Below, piece after piece: positions 8,219 to 15,726 of a stretch of DNA of 58,156 nucleotides. The position numbers and the translations under genes are program-made. The DNA lies in contig JAAZAA010000275.1 of the NCBI GenBank assembly GCA_012514535.1, forward strand, positions 1 through 58,156, read 5' to 3'. This stretch comes from Myxococcales bacterium (GTDB lineage: Bacteria; Myxococcota_A; Polyangia; Polyangiales; Polyangiaceae). The notes under the pieces were generated by a model. The model had not been told where the DNA came from and ran no database searches. It worked only from the letters and a program-made list of their open reading frames with translations. How positions within the stretch are numbered: position 1 is the stretch's first letter; every line of letters starts with the position of its first letter.

Positions 8219-9222
8219 GACGGATCCGTCTCGGGGGCGTCGGGCTCTTCGCCTCGCAGGACCTCGGGCGCGACGATGCCCTGGGCGGGATCGTAGCCCA
8301 TCTCCGAGAGCTGCCTGGGCATGTCCTTCCAGTGAGGGGTCACGCGGACGAAGAGCTTGAGGTGCACCTGCTTGTCCACCAACGACTCGATGCGCTGGCG
8401 CGCGGCGATGCCGATGGCCTTGATCTGCTCGCCTCCGTGCCCCACCAGGATCTTCCGTTGCCCGACCTTCTCGACGTGGATCGTCGCGGCCAGGGACAAC
8501 AGCTGGGCCGACTCCTCCGCCGCGTCGATCGAGACGGCGACGGCGTGGGGCACCTCGCGCTCGAACTGGTTGAGGATGGCCTCCCGGACGTACTCCCGGA
8601 CGAAGAACAACACGGGGCGGTTGGTGAGGGTGTCCTCGTCGAACCCCGCGGGCCCCTCCGGGAGCAGGCGCGCGATCTCGTCGAGCGCGGCGTCCACCCC
8701 GTCGTTGCGCCGTACGCTCACCGGGATGAAGGCCTCGAACTCCTGGGCTTTCGCGTAGGCGTCGAGCTGCGGCAACAGCTGCGTCTTGTCGCGGAGCAGG
8801 TCGACCTTGTTGACGAGCAAGATGCGCGGTCCGGGCGCGAAGCCCGCGAGCGTCTCCAGCACCTCCCGATCCCCCGGGCGGAGCCAGGGGTTGTCCAGAG
8901 GCCCACCCCCGGGAAGCGCACGCTGCTCCTTCGGGGGCTTGGTCCAGACGTCGGTCATCATCACGACCAGGTCCGCGGAGCGGGCCGACTCGTAGGCGGC
9001 GGCGTTCATCCGGCGCCCGAGCTCGGTCCGGGGACGATGTAGGCCCGGTGTGTCCAGGAAGGCGATCTGGGCGGCGCCGCGGCGCACGACGCCCAGGAGG
9101 GCGTCCCGCGTCGTCTGGGGGAGTGGAGAGGTGATGGCCAACGGCTCCCCGAGCGCTGCGTTGAGCAGCGTGGACTTGCCGACATTGGTGCGGCCCACGA
9201 GGGCGACGGTTCCGAATCGCAT
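8215..9222 (-). CDS. era: GTPase Era
   Basis: 335 residues from the ATG at 9222. G1 is GRTNVGKST, G2 the TTRDALLG region, G3 DTPGLHRP, and G4 NKVD. A C-terminal KH domain contains the GHGGEQIKAIGIAAR segment, which binds the 3' end of 16S rRNA during 30S maturation. Before the KH domain there is a REYVREAILNQFEREVPHAVAV segment typical of Era. A short insertion after DVWTKPPKEQ (GGGPLDNPW) is unusual. The rnc gene often found next to era is absent. It is coupled to der through an ATGA overlap. Confidence 0.96.
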   Translation of the reverse strand: MRFGTVALVGRTNVGKSTLLNAALGEPLAITSPLPQTTRDALLGVVRRGAAQIAFLDTPGLHRPRTELGRRMNAAAYESARSADLVVMMTDVWTKPPKEQRALPGGGPLDNPWLRPGDREVLETLAGFAPGPRILLVNKVDLLRDKTQLLPQLDAYAKAQEFEAFIPVSVRRNDGVDAALDEIARLLPEGPAGFDEDTLTNRPVLFFVREYVREAILNQFEREVPHAVAVSIDAAEESAQLLSLAATIHVEKVGQRKILVGHGGEQIKAIGIAARQRIESLVDKQVHLKLFVRVTPHWKDMPRQLSEMGYDPAQGIVAPEVLRGEEPDAPETDPS

Positions 9223-9562
9223 GCGAAGGGGGCTCTTCCTGCCAGAGGCGGCCTCCCCTGGCAATTCGAAGGTCCGTGGGCCCCACTTTGACCCATCGGA
9301 GGCGGTCGCGCCGGTGCTCGGCGCCGCCCACGAATCCAGGCGATCGGAGCCCTCGCCCCGCGCGGCGAGCCCCCGCGCCTTCCGCCTTGGCCCCCTGCAG
9401 GTTGGCGCGGCGGCACGCACGGCGGGTCCCGAGTCGAGCGCCCGCGAGCATGTCGGGGGGGGGCCGGGCCCGCTCTGCGGGGGTGACCCCTCCGTGACCC
9501 GGGAACCCGCGGGCGCTGGGAACCTCGGTGACACGGAGGCCAAATGCGGCTATGGCGCAAGA
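9223..9562. other. Intergenic region between divergent era and PilZ gene
   Basis: This stretch of 340 bp has no convincing gene. It must carry promoters for era-der (leftward) and the PilZ gene (rightward). I saw no clear -35/-10 pair, tRNA or strong hairpin. Both strands are open in places only because GC is very high. Confidence 0.6.
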
Positions 9563-9964
9563 ATGGCTGCCGGTGGACCGCCTCCTCCATTTGCGCCTCC
9601 CCCCGACGAGGGGGCAGAGCGTCGCGAGGCGGAGCGAGTCGAAGTCGAGTGGGCGGTGGACTGCGAGACGGAAGACACCTTCCTCTTCGCGAACATCACG
9701 AACATCAGCGCGCTCGGGATTTTCGTGCGCTCCCTGGAGCCCCTCCCGCCGGGCACGAGCATGACCCTGCGCTTCTCGCCGCCCGGTGGTCAGGAGCCCT
9801 TCGTGCTGCGGGGTGAGGTGACGTGGGTCAACCCGGTGCGGCTGCTCGGGGCGAACAAGAACCCCGGTATGGGGATCCGCTTCGTAGAGCTCCGTCGGGA
9901 GGAGCGCCTGCGGCTCGTCGAGACGATCCGCACGATCGCCTACGTCCGCGAACGCTCGAACTGA
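9563..9964 (+). CDS. PilZ-domain protein (TIGR02266 type)
   Basis: 133 residues. The central segment (VEVEWAVDCETEDTFLFANITNISALGIFVRS, then LPPGTSMTLRF, VTWVNP and NPGMGIRFVEL) matches the PilZ subtype abundant in Myxococcus (TIGR02266). PilZ domains can bind cyclic-di-GMP through an RxxxR motif and D/N-x-S-x-x-G. Here N-I-S-A-L-G is present and R-R-E-A-E-R could provide the arginines, so binding is possible but unproven. It is probably cytoplasmic. The neighbouring sigma/anti-sigma pair is convergent, 14 bp away. Confidence 0.9.
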   Translation: MAAGGPPPPFAPPPDEGAERREAERVEVEWAVDCETEDTFLFANITNISALGIFVRSLEPLPPGTSMTLRFSPPGGQEPFVLRGEVTWVNPVRLLGANKNPGMGIRFVELRREERLRLVETIRTIAYVRERSN

Positions 9965-9978
9965 GAAGCGCCGAAGGC

Positions 9979-11151
9979 TCAGTCGTTCGAAGCCGGCGGA
10001 GCGCTGTCTGCCCCCTTCGCCGTGTCTTGGGGCCGCGGCGCCGCGGGGGCCGGGGCTGCCGGCGCTGGCCCGGCGACGCTCCCCGTCGTCGCAGCCCCCG
10101 GCTTGGTCGGCTTGCTCTCCTTGCGGGCGGCGATGGCGTCCGCGCTGGAGGGCGCGTCCGCCTCGAGGGCGGCGAGGGCCTGACTGGCGCGCTCGGCGTA
10201 GCCGGGCTGAGACGCGAGGCGTCGATAGTGGGCGGCCGCTCGCTCCTGCTGTCCGACGGCGCGGTAGCAGGAGGCAGCGTGCCACGAGGCTTCGTCGGCG
10301 ATCGGAGTGCCGGCGTAGCGAGCGGCGACGGTGTCGTAGAGATCCGCCGCTTGCTGACAACCGGATCCGTTCCGCGCAGCGTGGGCTTCGTGGAGCGCCG
10401 CCCGCGGCGCCTGGGGACCTCCGGCCGCGGCCACGCGACGGAACTGCCGCTCCGCCTCGGCGTAGCGACCAGCGTGGTAGGCCTCGAGAGCTCGCTCGAA
10501 GGTGGGCGGCGGCGCGTCTTGCGCGGCTCCTTCGGCGGCGGCCTCCGGCTCCGCGGCGCGCTTCGTCCGCGCGGGGCTGGACGTCTCGGCGCGGAGGGCG
10601 CGGCTCTCGGAGCGGGCAGGGGCGGACGGTATCGCGGGGCGGGGGATGGACCGCTCTTCCTGCGCCGGAGCCTCCGGTGGTAACGCCTCGGTCACGATGG
10701 AGTGGCGCGGCATCGCCTCCGCTTCGAGGCCAGGGACGCCACGCTCCGTGACGCTCACCTGATCGTGCTCGGTGGGGCGCGCCCGCAGGAAGACGAGGCT
10801 GGTGGACACCATCAGCAAGAGCAGCGCGGCCATGGCGAGCTGCGGGCGCATCGCGTAGCCCGCCAGCACCGACACCGTGCGACCGATCCTCTCCCGCAGG
10901 GAGAGCTCTTTGTGAGCGAGGCGCTCTGCCTGGAGGATGCGCGCGTGCAAGCCCACCGGAGGATCCAACAGCGGCACGCTGGCCAGCTCCTTGGTCGCCT
11001 GCATCCCGGAGCTGATGCCCTTGCAGCGAGTGCAGTGGTGCAAGTGGCGCTTCGCCGCGGCCGCAGTGAGCTCGTCCAGCTCACCGTAGAGGAGGTTCAG
11101 CGCGATCTTGTCGTACCGTTCGCAATCCATGAGCTCGGCGTCTCGGTTCAT
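9979..11151 (-). CDS. Membrane anti-sigma factor with TPR-like extracytoplasmic domain
   Basis: 390 residues. The N-terminus carries a zinc-finger anti-sigma motif (HLHHCTRCKG, residues 36-45). One membrane helix follows (about 104-122, LAMAALLLLMVSTSLVFL). The Pro/Ala/Glu-rich linker leads to TPR-like helices (FERALEAYHAGRYAEAERQFRRVA, then SCYRAVGQQERAAAHYRRLA). The last 50 residues are Ala/Pro-rich and disordered. By analogy with ZAS proteins, the N-terminus should hold the neighbouring sigma factor inactive while the outer part senses an envelope signal. The gene lies 72 nt downstream of the sigma gene. ATG 11130 is an alternative start. Confidence 0.85.
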   Translation of the reverse strand: MNRDAELMDCERYDKIALNLLYGELDELTAAAAKRHLHHCTRCKGISSGMQATKELASVPLLDPPVGLHARILQAERLAHKELSLRERIGRTVSVLAGYAMRPQLAMAALLLLMVSTSLVFLRARPTEHDQVSVTERGVPGLEAEAMPRHSIVTEALPPEAPAQEERSIPRPAIPSAPARSESRALRAETSSPARTKRAAEPEAAAEGAAQDAPPPTFERALEAYHAGRYAEAERQFRRVAAAGGPQAPRAALHEAHAARNGSGCQQAADLYDTVAARYAGTPIADEASWHAASCYRAVGQQERAAAHYRRLASQPGYAERASQALAALEADAPSSADAIAARKESKPTKPGAATTGSVAGPAPAAPAPAAPRPQDTAKGADSAPPASND

Positions 11152-11223
11152 TGCTCCCTGCCTGATGCGCTCCGCTCGGCCGCTGCCGTCGGAGGTTCGA
11201 CGGGAGGCAGCGCGGCGCGCGGC

Positions 11224-11841
11224 TCAGCGCAGCGCGCGGGCATACTCCTCGAACTCGCACAATGCCTTCTGGAGGCGTTCCAGCGCGTAGCGCATGCGGC
11301 TCTTGACCGTGTTTTCTCCGACTCCAGTGATGACGGCGATCTCCTGAAAGGGCACATCTCCGATGTGCCGCAGCAAAAACACCTCCTTTTGCTCCTCGGG
11401 GAGCTCCTCGACCGCCAGGGCGACGCGCTCGCGGATCTCGCTGGCAACGACGACCCTCTCGGTGCTCGCCGCAGGGTGCGGATCGGCGAACCGGTCGCCG
11501 AGCGTCGAGCGGCCTTCGCCGTCGTCGGAGCCGCCGTCGAGGGACGCATGGCGGCGGTGCTTCTGTCGGCGGAGGTGGTCGACGCAGAGGTTCCGGGTGA
11601 TCGTGTACAGCCACGTCGAGAAGCGGGACTCGTGCTTGAACTCGCCCGCGCGCTGGACCAGCCGCAAGAAGGCCTCCTGGGTCACGTCTTCGGCCCATGA
11701 CGCGTGGCGCAGATAGCGCAGCGCGAAGTTGTAGACGGGCCGCTCATAGCGGCGCAGGAGCTCGGCGAACGCCTCGCGGTCACCCCTCTGATAGCGGACC
11801 ATGAGCACCTCATCGCTCGTCTCCCCGTGCGCCGCGGTCAT
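11224..11841 (-). CDS. ECF (RpoE-like) sigma factor
   Basis: 205 residues from MTAAHGETSDEV at 11841. The longer frame upstream is not needed. Region 2 is seen in AFAELLRRYERPVYNFALRYL, EDVTQEAFLRL and RFSTWLYTITRNLCVDHLRR. Region 4 is seen in LPEEQKEVFLLRHIGDVPFQEIA followed by TVKSRMRYALERL. It would direct RNA polymerase to envelope-stress-type promoters once released by the anti-sigma factor encoded directly downstream. The target genes are unknown. Confidence 0.95.
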   Translation of the reverse strand: MTAAHGETSDEVLMVRYQRGDREAFAELLRRYERPVYNFALRYLRHASWAEDVTQEAFLRLVQRAGEFKHESRFSTWLYTITRNLCVDHLRRQKHRRHASLDGGSDDGEGRSTLGDRFADPHPAASTERVVVASEIRERVALAVEELPEEQKEVFLLRHIGDVPFQEIAVITGVGENTVKSRMRYALERLQKALCEFEEYARALR

Positions 11842-12373
11842 GGCTTCGCTCCCGATGGAAGGATGGTAGGGCGGGGCCCGGCGGCGAACAGGCCCCGGCG
11901 TCGGCACCTGGCCGACGCACGCCTCCCGAAGGGGTGGCTATGGGTTCGACGTTCCAGCACGTGGTTCGATCTGGAGGGAGGGGAGCAAGGGCCGGTGCGA
12001 AGAACGGTACGCTCTCCCAGCGGCCCACCCTGGATCCGGTCAGAGTACGCCGACGCTAGTCCTTTGTCCGGGCCCCGTGCAAGCGCACCCGGCCCGGGAA
12101 AATCGCCCCAGATCCCGGGCGCTTTGGGACCGTCGGGGCTGCCCGATGCGGGCTCCGTTCCGAGGGTGTCGCCCGTGGAGCGGAGGTGGGCCTCTTCGGC
12201 CATCCTCACCCGGCTGGTGGAATGGGTGGCGGCCGCGCCTGGGAAATCGGGGGCTTGGCAGCGGTGGAATGCGGAAGGATCATCCGTGCTTGCCGACACC
12301 CCGGCTTGGCCCCCTAAGATGCGGGGGAGCAGCCCGCCCCCGGCGCCGCCGCGGGCAGCTCGGGAGAGGAACG
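11842..12373. other. 532-bp divergent intergenic region
   Basis: This separates the leftward sigma factor operon from the rightward Glt/Nfs-like cluster and should hold promoters for both. Apart from one weak candidate promoter for the cluster at 12290-12320, I see no gene, tRNA or clear repeat. Confidence 0.6.
12290..12320 (+). promoter_or_regulatory. Weak candidate promoter for the envelope cluster
   Basis: TTGCCG (12290-12295) and TAAGAT (12315-12320) are separated by 19 nt. They lie about 54 nt upstream of the first ATG, which is preceded by a GGGAGAGGA ribosome-binding site. The spacing is long and the -35 matches only partly. Confidence 0.3.
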
Positions 12374-13276
12374 ATGTCTCGATTCAGTAGCTCGACTCGA
12401 ATGATCGCAGTGGCGCTGGCCGTGGTCGGCTGGCCCGCTCTGGGGCTCGCCCAAGGGGCGGCAGGAGAGGGGGCTTCGCAGACGGGCTCTGGCGCTGCCA
12501 CGGCTGCGCAGGACTCGGGATGGACCTCCGACTCCGAGGTCCCGGAGGCGGGGGAGCGGGCGGAGGCCGTCGCGCAGGCGCCGACGGAGGAAGATGCGTC
12601 GCCGACCCAGGGCGAGGCGAGCCCGGCGAGACCAGAGGCGCCCGCATCCCGGGAGCTGGACGGAGCGACGTATCAGATCCGCCTGCGCGACCTCGAGCAG
12701 CGCGTGGACGAGCTCAAGGAGCAGATCCGCCGAAGCCACACCCGGCTCAGCCTCCTGAGCGACACGATCCTGGCGGCCGGGGTCGGCGGAGCGCGCGCGG
12801 AGATCGTCTTCCAGAACGAGCTCAGCAGCGCTTTCCGGCTGACGGAGGCGGTGTTCGTCCTCGACGGGGCGGTGCAGTACCGCAAGCAGGACGAGACGGG
12901 GACCCTCGCGGCCCAGGAGACGATCCCGATCTTCAGCGGTTCGATCCCCTCGGGGGACCACACCCTCCAGGTCCTCATCAAGCTTCGCGGTCACGGTTAT
13001 GGCGTCTTCTCGTATCTGCGGGGCTACGAGGTCGAGCTGCGTGACGCGCACTCGTTCACGGTGACGGACGGCAAGCTCATCGAGGTCAAGGCGACCGCCT
13101 GGGAGCGCGGAGGAGCTACCACGCCCCTCGAGGAGCGTCCCGCCATGCGCTACACGAGCAACCTGCGGAGCCTGGGGGACGTTCCCGCCACGCCCGCGAA
13201 GGGGGGCGCCGGGAGTTCGAAGGGGTCCGGGTCGGGACGGGTCGGCGGCAGCGTGTCCGTGGGCGGAGGAAACTGA
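12374..13276 (+). CDS. Secreted coiled-coil/beta protein, first gene of Glt/Nfs-like cluster
   Basis: 300 residues. The signal peptide (MIAVALAVVGWPALGLAQG, starting near residue 10) gives a periplasmic or exported product. Residues 30-90 are Ala/Glu-rich and disordered. A short coiled coil follows (YQIRLRDLEQRVDELKEQIRR). A beta-rich domain comes next (AEIVFQNELSSAFRLTEAVFVLDG, then FSGSIPSGDHTLQVLIKLRG), and the C-terminus is Gly/Ser-rich. From memory, similar myxobacterial proteins were mislabelled dihydrolipoamide acetyltransferase, but nothing here supports an enzyme. It ends 2 nt before the next gene. It probably scaffolds the envelope assembly encoded downstream (inference). Confidence 0.85.
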   Translation: MSRFSSSTRMIAVALAVVGWPALGLAQGAAGEGASQTGSGAATAAQDSGWTSDSEVPEAGERAEAVAQAPTEEDASPTQGEASPARPEAPASRELDGATYQIRLRDLEQRVDELKEQIRRSHTRLSLLSDTILAAGVGGARAEIVFQNELSSAFRLTEAVFVLDGAVQYRKQDETGTLAAQETIPIFSGSIPSGDHTLQVLIKLRGHGYGVFSYLRGYEVELRDAHSFTVTDGKLIEVKATAWERGGATTPLEERPAMRYTSNLRSLGDVPATPAKGGAGSSKGSGSGRVGGSVSVGGGN

Positions 13277-13278
13277 CG

Positions 13279-15726
13279 GTGGATGGGCGCCTCGCGCCTC
13301 CGCCGGGGGGCCGCTCGAGCACCGCAGTTCGCTCGAGCTCCGCAGTGCGCTACGCGCTCTTGGCGCTGGCCTTTGGGGTCTTCCCCACGCCCGCGGGGGC
13401 GGTGTCCGCGGACGAGGCTCGCGCCAACGCGACGAAGGCGATCACCGCGGTCGAGGCGCAGGCGAGCTCCCTGCGGCGAGTGACCGCGGAGACCCGCCGC
13501 CTCGATCCCAGCCGGCTCGTCACTGCGGGGGAGCTCCACCTTCGGACGAAGGACTACGAGCGGGCCATCGATCAGCTGAACAAGGTGATCGAGCTCGATC
13601 AGCAGGGGCGCGTCCCCGAGGCGGTCGCCGCGGACGCGACCTTCCTCCTGGCGGAGGCGTACTTCGCCGACGGGCAGCTGTACTCGGCGCGGCGCTACTA
13701 CGAGCGCATCGCGGAGCGGGCGGAGCAAACGGCCTACCGCGGGTTCGCGGGGCGCGCCGCGAGCCGCCTGGTGGACGTCGCCCTGCGAACGCGCCGCACC
13801 GAGGGTCTCGACGGGATCCTCGCGCAGGTCGAACGCCTCGCCCCGACCGATCCCACGGGCTCCTTGCAGTACGCGCGGGCCAAGCTCCTCTTCGCCAAGA
13901 ACGACCTGAACGGTGCGCGCAGCGCCGCCAGCGCCGTGCCCGAAGGGTCCGAGTACATCCACCGATCGGCCTATCTGGTTGGCGTGACCCTGGCCAAGGA
14001 GGCGGGGCTGATGCAGGGCACTCCGCGCGGGACGCAGCCGGGGGGCAAGCCCGGCGCCACGGCCTCGACGTCGGGGGAGGCGGCGGGACCCTCACCGGCG
14101 CTCCAGCAAGCCATCGCGGCGTTTCGCCGCGCGGCGGAGCTGCCGACGAAGGATCCGGAACAAGAGCACGTCGTGCACCTCTCCTGGATGGCCATCGGGC
14201 GCTTGCTCTACGAGGAGGGGGCCTACCTGGAGGCTACCGAGGCCTACGCGAAGGTGCCGCGCACCTCGCCGGAGTTCACGACGGCCCTGTACGAACTGGG
14301 CTGGGCCTATGTTCGGCTCGGGGACTACGATCGCGGGCAACGGGCCCTCGAGCTACTGAGCGTGCTCGACCCGGGCCGCGTGGACGCCGCAGACGGAGCG
14401 TTGCTGCGGGCGGATCTCCTCCTGCGCTCCGGGCGGTTCGAGCAGGCGCTCGCGGCCTACCACCAGGCGCGCGACGAGTACGATCCGCTTCAAAAGCAGG
14501 TCGCCGCCTTCTTGAGCGCACACACGGATCCCGCGGACTACTACGACGTGCTCACCGCGGACGGCTTGGAGCTCGGCGGGGAGCTGCCCACCGTGGCCGT
14601 GGAGTGGGCGCGGGAAGAAGCGGCGGAGGACCGGATGTTCGCGGTCACCGACGACGTCGCGCGTTCGAGGCGCCTCGTGAAGCGATCGCGTCAGCTCATC
14701 CAGCAGCTGGAGGCCACGCTGGCGTCGAGCTCTCGGGCGAAGATGTTCCCGGAGCTCTACGGGGAGCTCGAGAAGGCCCTCGGGCTCCTGAATCAGGTTG
14801 CGCTGGCGCGACGGCAGCTCGCCCTCGGCATGGATGACGAGGCAGGGAACGAGGGGCAGGGAGAGCTCGCGCAGGTGCGGGCCGAGCGTCGTCGCTTGAT
14901 GGCGCGTCTCGGTGAGGTGCCGGCCTATCCCGCCGACTTCAACCGACGTCAGAGCGAAGCCGAGAGCGGGTTCAACGCGGTGTCCCAGGAGCTGCAGCGG
15001 CTGACGCTCCGGGCCGACTACCTGCAAGCGATGGTGAACGGCCTGCGGCGGGTCCTGGTCGACGGCGCTCAGGCGACGAGCTCCTCGGCGTCGCGGGCGC
15101 GCTTCGAGGAGGAGCTCCGGGTGGGTGAGGAGGAGCTCGCGGCCCACCGCCGCCGCATCGACGAGCTCCGCCAACACGTCGAGATCGGACGGGTGCAGAT
15201 CGGGCTGGGCGACGAGCGCTTCTCGGAGGACGACACCGTACGCCGCCGCTTCCGCGAGCTGTTCGCGCGTGAGGTGGCGCTCGCGGCGAGCGGAGCGGAT
15301 CGCGACGCCGCCGACTACGCCCGGGGGATCCAACCGCTGCTCCAGAGAGCGGACGCCGTCGAGGACCGAATCGAGCGGGCTCGGGCCGCCCTCGAGGCCG
15401 CGGGGGAAGCGCGCAGTCGGGACGTAGCCGCCACGGTCGCCCAGGAGCGCGAGTTGATGGAGGGGTATGTGTCGCACCTCGACGAGCTGGATCGGAGCGC
15501 GCGGGTGCTGCTCGGCGAGATGGCCATGGAGAACCTCGAGCTCGTCCGCAAGCGGCTGAAGAACGTGGTGCAGCGCGCGGACGTGGGGATCGTGCAGCAC
15601 GCCTGGGAGCTGCGCGAAGATCAGATGCACCGACTGCGCCAGCTCCAGCGGGAGCGCGCGCGGGAGGAGAGCTTCCTCAACGACGAGCTCCGCGAGGTAC
15701 TCGACGACGCGGAGGAGCTGCCATGA
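13279..15726 (+). CDS. Periplasmic TPR plus coiled-coil protein
   Basis: 815 residues with a GTG start 2 nt after the preceding stop. Signal peptide YALLALAFGVFPTPAGA. The N-terminal two-thirds hold TPR-like repeats (LVTAGELHLRTKDYERAIDQLNKVIEL, LLYEEGAYLEATEAYAKVP and YELGWAYVRLGDYDRGQRALELL). The C-terminal third is strongly helical and heptad-like (RARFEEELRVGEEELAAHRRRIDEL and more), suggesting a long coiled coil. It overlaps the next gene by ATGA. It is likely a periplasmic scaffold that bridges the inner and outer membrane parts of the machine. I cannot match it to a single named Glt protein. Confidence 0.88.
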   Translation: MDGRLAPPPGGRSSTAVRSSSAVRYALLALAFGVFPTPAGAVSADEARANATKAITAVEAQASSLRRVTAETRRLDPSRLVTAGELHLRTKDYERAIDQLNKVIELDQQGRVPEAVAADATFLLAEAYFADGQLYSARRYYERIAERAEQTAYRGFAGRAASRLVDVALRTRRTEGLDGILAQVERLAPTDPTGSLQYARAKLLFAKNDLNGARSAASAVPEGSEYIHRSAYLVGVTLAKEAGLMQGTPRGTQPGGKPGATASTSGEAAGPSPALQQAIAAFRRAAELPTKDPEQEHVVHLSWMAIGRLLYEEGAYLEATEAYAKVPRTSPEFTTALYELGWAYVRLGDYDRGQRALELLSVLDPGRVDAADGALLRADLLLRSGRFEQALAAYHQARDEYDPLQKQVAAFLSAHTDPADYYDVLTADGLELGGELPTVAVEWAREEAAEDRMFAVTDDVARSRRLVKRSRQLIQQLEATLASSSRAKMFPELYGELEKALGLLNQVALARRQLALGMDDEAGNEGQGELAQVRAERRRLMARLGEVPAYPADFNRRQSEAESGFNAVSQELQRLTLRADYLQAMVNGLRRVLVDGAQATSSSASRARFEEELRVGEEELAAHRRRIDELRQHVEIGRVQIGLGDERFSEDDTVRRRFRELFAREVALAASGADRDAADYARGIQPLLQRADAVEDRIERARAALEAAGEARSRDVAATVAQERELMEGYVSHLDELDRSARVLLGEMAMENLELVRKRLKNVVQRADVGIVQHAWELREDQMHRLRQLQRERAREESFLNDELREVLDDAEELP

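Noticed and set aside
6785-10360. A single leftward open frame of nearly 1200 codons
   Set aside because: Only the part from 8218 down is a protein (Der). The rest is an open frame created by high GC, and Era and PilZ are coded in other frames across it.
11842-11980. ECF-type autoregulatory promoter (GGAAC on the minus strand)
   Set aside because: A GGAAC is present, but no matching -10 (CGTC-like) was found 16-17 nt away.
12374-13276. Dihydrolipoamide acetyltransferase
   Set aside because: There is no lipoyl domain or catalytic HxxxD-G motif. The protein has a signal peptide and a short coiled coil, so that label, which I recall for relatives, is unsupported.
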